Part shown: piece by piece, positions 56,666 through 64,000 of the stretch
Numbering within the stretch: the first letter of the stretch is position 1
Layout: the number at the start of each line of letters is the position of its first letter
From: Hyposmocoma kahamanoa
Taxonomy: Eukaryota > Arthropoda > Insecta > Lepidoptera > Cosmopterigidae
DNA length: 64,000 bases
Reading direction: 5' to 3'
Assembly (NCBI RefSeq): GCF_003589595.1
Contig: NW_020653409.1
Location: forward strand, 3,716,982 to 3,780,981
Notes under the pieces: generated by a model
The model's database searches: none
What the model saw: the letters and a program-made list of their open reading frames with translations, nothing else
What the model was told of the DNA's origin: nothing
Made by a program: the position numbers and the translations under genes

Positions 56666-59600
56666 TTATCTCCTTTTTCTACCCGGTCCTTTTTTGCCAG
56701 GATTCCTCTGCCCTTTGCCACCCTTTGGCTTTTTTGCTGAGAACTTTGTGGGGTTACCACCCTTGCCTTTACGTTTACCAGCTTTGGGTTTCACGATTTT
56801 CTTTTCGTCAGATCGTCTGAAAAATTAAAACTTTGAATAGTACTTTACTCTTTCCTTTTGAAACAATTTTGACTAGGAATATAATAATTGAAAATTGCTA
56901 CGCTCTAGGGCAATTGAAGCATGAAACTGAAAATGTAGCATTGAAACAGTATGTTTCTTGATATAGTCAACCAATACATCACTACATGTATTTACTGCAA
57001 CTGCAAACCACTTATAAAGCAATGCACAATACTGAATTAAATACAAGTTATATTACAATTAAAATTAATCATAATTGTTACTACTTACTGCACTTGTTCA
57101 TCGTGTATGTGCTTTGCGACAGCCTTATCCATATCAATCTTGGGCCTTTTATTAAGAATTTTGTCTAAGAGGTTTAAATTCTGCTGTTTTTCAGCTTCAG
57201 GAGTAGGTATTGGAGCTTTACGTTTACGCTCTTTCCCAGGGATGAGCTCATGGATACCTTTCCCACGTGCTTCTTTTTCTTTTGGCAGTTTGTCTTGGAA
57301 TTTACCAAGGGATGCTGTTGATGCTTTAGCTACAGTTGCCGCTGTAGCTAACTGAAAGGGAATAATTGTATTTTTTTGTTGGCAGTTAGCAAAATTAACT
57401 ATAAAATATTGACAACTTGTTCAGACAACCTATGTATCTATGGTTGAGTTGAGTTTTTGGTTAGTTACTTTGTGATCAGAGCAACGCATGTGATATTGTC
57501 TAATATTTATTTACAATTTATTGAAACACACAACATTTAAGTATAGAACAAATAGCATGATTTAAGTAAGACTCAATGTTTTCCACATGGATTACTTTTC
57601 GGTCATCTTGGACATCCATTTTGTAATGTATCAGTTATGCTAGAATAGTTATTCTATCATTGTATCGAGTTCTTAAGTTTTCGCTATTTTTACACATAGG
57701 AAGTCAGTCAACTGTGACCATGAAAACCTGTATAGTGCCCCAAATCTTAGTTTGTTTCACAAAACAAATATACACAATTTAAATCCGGAAAATAGTTTCA
57801 TTACCTAAATACATTGTCTTAACCACAGACTTTTATTCTAAGGTATTTATAAAAATTAGCCGCTGATGATTTTGACTGCAGTTTTACACAGAATCCTCTA
57901 GAACCACAGAAGATTCAGGCCCCAAACGTTAATAGTGCAAGTACACATTGAACTATGTGGGTGTTGTTCAGTGTGAAGTGCCTTCAAGTAGCAATGTGAC
58001 TGGAAATGGAAGAGCAGTAAAAGAAAAACATATTATTTTTAATTCGAATACCTGTGTAGCAGAAGCCTTATCAGATGTAACAGGCAAGCCAACCCTTGGT
58101 ATTTTGACTTTTCTAGCACGGGCAATGTTCTTCAATCTTTGCAGTTCATTTTTTGCAACCTTCTCAGACTTCTCTGTAGCTTTCTTTTCATACATGTCTG
58201 TCATTGGGTGTACATTTTGTGGGATTTCAATCAACCAGTTCTTTTCTTTCTCAGCAGCAGCTCGTTTAAAACTAGTAACATAAAATTGATTCTTTATCCA
58301 ATATCATTCATTGTTAGTTGAAGAAATGAATTTTAATGTATATTGAAACTAATTTCTATTTATTAAAGCCTATGTGTATTTCACAAACGCGCGTCATAGA
58401 GGCTCAAAAAGCAAAAATCAAACACAATACAAACGCGCAAGAAGCATTTTACGCAAGTTTGAATCAGTTCAAATGCAATGATTGTGTTGCAAGCGAGAAG
58501 TTTATATACTCCACTAGAGTTTACACTTAAAATTTCATGTAGTAGCTTCATTACAAAAACTAATCGAAATTAACAAACAAAATATCGAGTTCTTAGGTTT
58601 TCGCGATTGTTACACATAGGAAATGAAACTATTTTTCCGGATTTAAATTGCGTATATTTGTTTTTTCAAACAAACCGACGTTTCGGGCCCTTTACAGGTC
58701 CCATGGTCACGGTTGACTGAGGTGGTACAGTCTTCAACCAGATATGTCTAATATTAATGCAAACCACCCTATTTTTGCACTATAGTTACAATAGTTATTA
58801 ATTAAATACCTTATTTTTAATTTTACAAAGAAAACATTCCAAAGTACACTACATTCAGTTTTACGAATTATTTTATTGAATGAATTGTTATTAAGTTTAA
58901 TTTATTATTAATTATTAATAGAAATTAGAATAAACTAAAACATATTAATTAGTACTGCAGTCTTATGTCTGTTTGGGATGTTTCATTAGAGGAAATACTG
59001 GATCCCAAACTGGTGGTACTGAGAAACCACCTTCCCTGTTGAAATTAGGATGTTTTTAAATTTCAATGGCCTCTCGCAGCATCCTGGGCAGATAACGGAC
59101 TTCTTTTGCAAGGACCTGGGGTTTGTCAAACTTCATTGAATGTGTAGGTTTATCCATGACATGCTCGCAGACTGTAGACTTGTTTACGCGACGGTGTTTG
59201 ACATCAGCTATATGTTCTTTGACACGGGCACAAATACTTCGCTTTGTTTGTCCAATATAAATAAAATCTTCTAATTTCTATTAATAATTAATAATAAATT
59301 AAACTTAATAAAAATTCATTCAATAAAATAATTTGTAAACTGTTGTGATTGAATGTTTTCTTTGTAAAATTAAAAATAAGGTATTTAATTAATAACTATT
59401 GTAACTATAGTGAAAAAATAGGGTGGTTTGCATTAATATTACACGTATCTGGTTGAAGACTGTACCACCTGAGTCAACTGTGACCATGGGACCTGTAAAG
59501 GGCCTGAAACGTCGGTTTGTTTGAAAAAACAAATAGACGCAATTTAAATCCGGAAAAATAGTTTCATTTCCTATAATAAACAAACTAAAATTACAACTAC

Positions 59601-60794
59601 CTCTTATCAAAATGCGCAAAACATACATGCAACTACAGTGCGTCTGCGACACGTATAGGTGCAATAATTTGTGAATGTGTGCAAAGGTTTACTTGCAGGC
59701 TACATTGCGATAACGCGCGTCTGCACATGGCGTATAAAATACACCATGTGCAGGCTCTTAATGGTTTTTCAACTACTTTTAAATGCAATAATACTTAGTA
59801 AGGAAACAGAACAATGTGAAAGCTAACCCATATAACGGCACCCATTTCTGAAGCTGTTCATCCCATTTGAGTTTGTCTTTCTTATTTTTAGTGATTCCCT
59901 TGGCTTTAGCAAACTCCTGCCATTTAGTGAGGGGCTTGGGTTTCGGAACAGGCTTGGCACGTGGCAAGATTGTTGTTGGTGCCGGCAACCGTACCACTAT
60001 TGCCTCTTCTATCCTCTCTGTTGGCAACTCCCACACTTTGTTCAACAATAACTGAGTATTGTCACGGGCTAACGATAGTAGATACGCATCTCTGTCTTTA
60101 TCTGATCTGCAAACAGTTTCATCAAGATCATTATTACAGCGATGTTATGAGGAAATGCTTCGCTCAAGGATATTAAATCAGGCAACAAGCTAACTGAGCT
60201 TTGGAGACAACCTAGATATGGAGATAAATAGACTTGAAACTAATATTGTTGTAAAGGAGTCCATAGGTTACTCACAGAAAATATAATCTTAACGTAAAGT
60301 ATTGTATGTCAAAATTGCCAAGTTTACAGGGGAGCCTTTTAAAGTTCTGAATTCACTAAAATAAGCATAACACGTGACTTTAGATTTCTCACTTTTATTC
60401 GGCAAATCTCGTAACACACGTTGAGTATCATAAAATCCTAGATATCGGTTAGATGATCTATTAAATGATCACTCTATGTGAGTAACAAGCTTTGCCAAAG
60501 GAAACGGAGAACTTTAAAACACTCCCCTGTAAACTTGGCAATTTCGACATACGATACTTTACGTAGGAGGCGTCGCTTTGTCAGATTTTGTTATACTTTG
60601 TTACCGTAAATCTTATGAATGAACGTAAAGTAAAACAATACTTACTTCAATAACTTAGCTTCCAAATCATTAGTATCCGACGCAAGTAACGTACCAAGAT
60701 CTATGTCTAAATCTAAATGCTTTTCAACTGTGATAGGTTTGTACTTCTCAGCCTTTTTCTGTTCTCTTTCCAAAATTTCATTTACTATATCCAT
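56666..60794 (-). CDS. RRS1: Ribosome biogenesis regulatory protein RRS1 homolog
   Basis: Five minus-strand exons: 60794-60646 (ATG), 60106-59828, 58271-58052, 57351-57089 and 56816-56666 (TAA). GT-AG borders and exact phases give 353 residues (human RRS1 is 365). Family landmarks: DLGTLLASDTND; LARDNTQLLLNKVWELPTER; RLPAPTTILPRAKPVPKPKP; LTKWQEFAKAKGI; KLKWDEQLQKWVPLYG; NWLIEIPQNVHPMTDMYEKK; VAKNELQRLKNIARARK; KASTASLGKFQDKLPKEK; and a Lys/Gly/Arg-rich tail ending GPGRKRR. RRS1 loads the 5S RNP (with RPF2, uL18, uL5) into pre-60S particles in the nucleolus. Introns are loaded with mobile DNA: a foldback MITE in intron 1, the Penelope-like endonuclease copy in intron 2 and a pseudo-LTR in intron 3. 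The 3' end abuts a hAT-like MITE whose terminal repeat supplies the first AATAAA. Confidence 0.94.
57661..57807 (-). mobile_element. Penelope-like pseudo-LTR, single copy in RRS1 intron 3
   Basis: Runs from TATCGAGTTCTTAAGTTTTC and TACACATAGGAA through GTCAACTGTGACCATG and AACCTGTATAGTGCCCC to GGAAAATAGTTTCATTACCT. It keeps both the outer CGAGTTCTTA end and the inner end in one unit, so it shows the extent of one pseudo-LTR unit, about 147 bp. Confidence 0.68.
58583..59576 (-). mobile_element. Penelope-like element remnant with inverted pseudo-LTR arms, in RRS1 intron 2
   Basis: The left arm (58617-58934) and right arm (59270-59573) are inverted copies of about 300 bp, near 90 percent alike by eye. 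They share GGAAATGAAACTATTTTTCC, CCGACGTTTC.GGCCCTTTAC, GGTGGTACAGTCTTCAACCA, ATGCAAACCACCCTATTTTT and TTATTAATTAAATACCTTAT. Between them lies an endonuclease remnant on the minus strand. Pseudo-LTRs that may be inverted, around a GIY-YIG endonuclease, are a hallmark of Penelope-like retroelements. No reverse transcriptase part remains. The element shares orientation with the host gene. Confidence 0.85.
58963..59268 (-). pseudogene. GIY-YIG endonuclease remnant of a Penelope-like element
   Basis: The minus-strand frame of 102 codons begins DFIYIGQTKRSICARVKEHI, continues HRRVNKSTVCEHVMDKPTHS and VLAKEVRYLPRMLREAIEI, meets a stop at 59056-59058, and then runs on as KHPNFNREGGFSVPPVWDPV. The YIG half, the arginine of KRS...ARVKEH and the catalytic glutamate of REAIEI are kept. 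The GIY half and all upstream sequence are missing because the inverted arm starts there. It is truncated and interrupted, so inactive. Confidence 0.85.
60293..60567. mobile_element. Foldback MITE in RRS1 intron 1
   Basis: Left arm ACGTAAAGTATTGTATGTCA, AAATTGCCAAGTTTACAGGG, GAGCCTTTTAAAGTTCT; right arm is its inverse (AGAACTTTAAAACACTCCCC; TGTAAACTTGGCAATTTCGA; CATACGATACTTTACGT). Arms are about 58 bp with few mismatches. No target duplication was found. Confidence 0.78.
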
Positions 60795-61260
60795 TTTTTA
60801 CGAATATCTAGTATATATCATAAGTAAATTCTTCTTTTTGCATTACTAGACCTGCCACAAAACAAATTGATAACCTCAACGATTCTTGACAGTTGACACT
60901 ACACGTGTTTTACAGCGTTGTCAATGTTAATTATTCAAAATTCCCAAAAATAGATTCCCCACAAATAATATTTTATTCATTCTGACATTATGCGTATTTA
61001 TTATATTTTTATTTTTACGACTACAAATCCATCGCTTGAAAATGTAACATATAATTAAGAAAGTTAAAATGTAACTACCTACGTTACGTTACGCTAAAAT
61101 TACAAATAATCTCAAGAAGTTCAATTAACTTTACATCTTAATATTTTAAGATTGACGAGTGGCAAGTTGTGATACGAAAATACTAACCACAAACTAAGTA
61201 CTAACTGCTCGGCTTTGTTTAGCAACTGCTGGCTGACTTCTTTTTTTTTCATACTGGCGA

Positions 61261-61312
61261 TTGAGCGCGTGACCCTCACGTTTAAGCCTAAACGTGAGGG
61301 TCACGCGCTCAA
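61261..61312. repeat. Perfect 24-bp-arm hairpin
   Basis: Arm 61261-61284 (starting TTGAGCGCGTGACCCTCACG) pairs without mismatch with 61289-61312, leaving a 4-base AGCC loop. Its high GC content contrasts with the AT-rich surroundings. No direct duplication is obvious at the edges. Confidence 0.92.
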
Positions 61313-61969
61313 CATATACCAACTGATCATCATCACCATATTATTTAAGAGCCAGGCTCTTGTCGGTGGCTCATAATAATGGAAATTTTACAAAACAAAG
61401 TGATCCAAATCCTACAGGATAATTTTATATAAGGCGGCATGCCGACAATTCTATATAAAATGTATATCATTTAATGCTGATTTATAAGCCCATGTGCCCA
61501 TGTGCGATGTTGAAAAAAATATCAATAAACAAATAAATTGTGTTTTTATCAATAACCATCAACTTAGCGAGGCAACAGCAATCGATAGATAAAATGAAAT
61601 GGCAAAATGCTAGAATCCCTTCTCATTATTTTCCCCCACACACACAGTCAATTCCCATAAAAATCCCCAATCGAGATGAAATTCCCCGTGATTTAGGGAT
61701 TGCCTCGTAAATTGGCAACACTGCAGCTTTAATTTTTTTTTGTTTTGGTACTGTTTTTTCCATTGGAAAAGGCAAAGGCACTAATGCGCCATACAGCCAA
61801 GACTGATTTTTTTTTATATATTAATAGTTTTATGGCGTCGGCATAAATCTATTGAGGTAAATCTTCAAACATTTTATTTTATAAATCCCCTTTTTAGGAT
61901 GAAAAAAGAAAACCATAGTCTGACACTGCGTTTACACTATCATGCTGGCTATACAAGTACTACTTACAA

Positions 61970-61987
61970 CATTGACTTAAGTCAATG
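61970..61987. mobile_element. 18-bp palindromic micro-insertion with 8-bp flanking duplication
   Basis: CATTGACTTAAGTCAATG is exactly the two 9-bp terminal tips of the hAT-like MITE family (CATTGACTT and AAGTCAATG) joined head to head. ACTTACAA lies directly on both sides (61962-61969 and 61988-61995). The flank also resembles inner end sequence of the same family, so chance resemblance should be kept in mind for this copy. Confidence 0.7.
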
Positions 61988-62034
61988 ACTTACAACTATT
62001 TTCTTAATATAATAATAATATTAAGAAAGTAGTT

Positions 62035-63640
62035 GCTTACTTTAGTAAAAGAACCTCACCGGCAGAATCGAACTACTGTTCATATGACTTGGAAACATTA
62101 GCCATATACAATGCACTAAAACACTTCTGAGTGTACCTGTTAGGTATTAAATTTCAGTTATTCACCGATTGTAATTCCATCAAATCAACAATGAGTAAAA
62201 ACGACTTGTCTCCTCGTGGTGAACATATATGCAAGATTCTGATTTTGAGGTCATATACAAAAAGGGTAAATATATTGGTCACGTAGATTTCCTTAGTCGC
62301 AATCCAGTCAAAGAATCCGTAAAATCCTTTGTGTTAGGCAATGAGCCCAAACCACATCAAAATTATTCCAAACCCCATCTAGTTTCAATACAATTAACAG
62401 AACCTGTTAAATCTGAGGATTTATTGTCTACTACAGTTAACCTACTTGGTACTTGGTGTAACGGGCTGGTGTCCACAACTCGACGTCAAGGCACCTATTT
62501 TGCGTGTGGTACAGTTAACATAATCAATGACCCCCCCATCTTGGTTGGAAACGGCTCAGCAAAATGACAATGAAATGCAGAATTTAATTAATCAAGTTAT
62601 TACTGGTGATCTTGACGGAAATCGTTATTTCATGCAAAATAATTTGCTGTTTTACAAAGACCAATCAAATGAATCTAAACTGTATGTACCCAAAGGATCA
62701 AGATTCAATCTTTTAAAACTTTTTCACGATGAAAATTGCCATGTAGGTCTTCATAAAACAGTGAATAAAATTAAAGAACATTTTTGGTTTCCTCGCATGT
62801 CTGCATTTGTTCAAAAATATTTAAGACATTGCTTAATATGTATCGAACGTAAAGGTCACTCGGTTCCAAACATTGACTTAAGTCAATGGTTCCGAAGCAA
62901 GGTTTTCTATTTCCCATTGATAAAATTCCTATCCCCTTCCACACGATTCATTTAGACTGCACAGGTCCTTTTCCTAGAACAAATGAGGAATACAAGTACA
63001 TTTTGCTCATGTTGGATGGATTTACAAAATTCTGTTCATGACCCCTGAAAACTTTGAATTCTGAAGAATTGATACCTCTTATACGGGACACAATCACCCT
63101 GTTTGGTACCCCTTCAAATGTTATGGCTCTAATTTTAGTTCAAATCAAATACAATCGTTATTTAGAGAATTAGGAATTGGGCATCAAATGATAGCTACGG
63201 GTACCCCAAGACGCAACGGTCAGGTTGAGCGATATGTAGCCACGGTGATAGACATGTTAAATACCACATGTAATTGTTCGTCAGACTGGCCGAGCGGATT
63301 GTTCGAAGTACAACAATCAATTAATACTACTATCCAGAAATCCACTAGCTTCACACCCATTCGTCTTTTAATTGATTGTAATGCAAATATTCCAGGTATT
63401 CAGTCATGTTTGAATGATGTCGATGTTTCTGAACAAAACATAGATGTAAGAGCAGATCGCGAATTGGCTCACCAGCGTTTATTATTACAAGCAAATAAAT
63501 TTAAAACTCGTTTTGACGCGATACTAAAACGTTTGAAATACATGATACGGTGTATGTAAATCAGGATCATAGACGACACGACAAGTGAAGTCCTAGATTT
63601 AGAGGACCCTATGAAATCTCCTCTATTCTCCCACATGATA
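62035..63640 (+). pseudogene. Ty3/Gypsy retrotransposon pol remnant (RNase H and integrase)
   Basis: The RNase H end reads YFSKRTSPAESNYCSYDLET, LAIYNALKHF, then LFTDCNSIKSTMSKNDLSPR, with a shift near 62218 and EVIYKKGKYIGHVDFLSRNP. The integrase zinc-binding HHCC is intact (FHDENCHVGLHK...HCLIC, about 62726-62843). The core keeps the first aspartate region (HLDCTGPFP, 62949-62975) and the glutamate in NGQVERYVATV. The segment with the second aspartate is broken by a small deletion near 63126, where the frame passes directly from VMA to SNF. Frame is lost at several places. LTRs, gag and protease were not seen. It is a dead fragment. Confidence 0.85.
62871..62888. mobile_element. 18-bp palindromic micro-insertion in Gypsy integrase
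   Basis: The identical CATTGACTTAAGTCAATG is flanked by GTTCCAAA (62863-62870) and GTTCCGAA (62889-62896), an 8-bp duplication with one difference. It adds 26 bases to the integrase frame and so shifts it. On either side the protein reads on sensibly only if the insert is skipped. Confidence 0.82.
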
Positions 63641-63977
63641 GATATATTTTGGGAGAATTGTGGCCATGGACAAATTAAGTAAATGGCCTGGTGAATGGGT
63701 AAATGATGATACAATTGCAAATAGATTCCCCTCATAAGTAATGATATTATCATAACTCGGTTTTTTTTGTAATGGTAATAGTAATAAGCGAATAATTCTG
63801 ATTACCTTTCTGTGTTATTTAATTAAATGTTTGGTTGAACTGCTGAAGTCTTTTGCTTTAATCTAGTCTGCTCATGCGCAGCAGGTGTGGGACTAGATGA
63901 TATTGTCCTTAAAGCGATTGATCGCTGTTTACTCGTTTTCTTAATGTGAAAAGCAAAACGGTAACAATGCATGATGT

Positions 63978-64000
63978 AATAATAATAATAATAATAATAA
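63978..64000. repeat. (ATA)n microsatellite at the window edge
   Basis: A run of AATAATAAT units reaches the last base, so its full length is unknown. Confidence 0.85.

Larger units (their letters stand above)
60795..64000. other. Stretch upstream of RRS1 to the right edge
   Basis: It holds the RRS1 promoter side, a perfect hairpin (61261-61312), two palindromic micro-insertions (61970-61987, 62871-62888) and a Ty3/Gypsy pol remnant (about 62035-63640), and ends in an (ATA)n tract (63978-64000). No host gene was recognised. Confidence 0.6.

Overview
The window looks like nuclear DNA of a lepidopteran (moth or butterfly). It is AT-rich, has intron-bearing animal genes with GT-AG introns, and is densely seeded with tRNA-derived SINEs, short inverted-repeat elements with 8-bp target duplications, mariner copies and LINE fragments. 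The species cannot be named from the sequence. Two runs of N (10 and 400 bases) mark assembly gaps.

Seven protein-coding genes can be supported, most to the exon: (1) the 3' exons of a TMEM94 (ER Mg2+ P-type ATPase-like) gene, plus strand, 2154-13583; (2) a MAP kinase kinase of the MKK3/MKK6 (Drosophila licorne) type, minus, 18656-20366; (3) an ERCC6/CSB SNF2-family DNA repair ATPase in one long exon, minus, 23247-26186; (4) PUM3 (Puf-A, Drosophila penguin), plus, 26771-31564, head-to-head with ERCC6 across about 0.6 kb; (5) thymidylate kinase (DTYMK), minus, 32272-41751, with the start of its last exon in the 400-N gap; (6) the apoptotic nuclease DFFB/CAD, plus, 46367-49054; (7) the ribosome biogenesis factor RRS1, minus, 56666-60794. 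They form no pathway together; this is an ordinary housekeeping neighbourhood.

The accessory content is mobile DNA in introns and intergenic stretches. It includes pseudo-LTR fragments of a Penelope-like element plus one copy with a GIY-YIG endonuclease remnant between inverted arms (RRS1 intron 2); two decayed mariners; two non-LTR reverse transcriptase remnants (DTYMK introns); a Ty3/Gypsy pol remnant at the right edge; several MITE families with exact 8-bp target duplications; a three-level nested insertion in DTYMK intron 2; and a foldback element with a 94-bp internal period.

The most unusual signal is a pair of 18-bp palindromes (61970-61987 and 62871-62888). Each is made only of the two terminal tips of a local hAT-like MITE family and is flanked by an 8-bp duplication. 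The second has frameshifted a Gypsy integrase reading frame. I saw no CRISPR, operon, toxin or other clearly novel multi-gene system.
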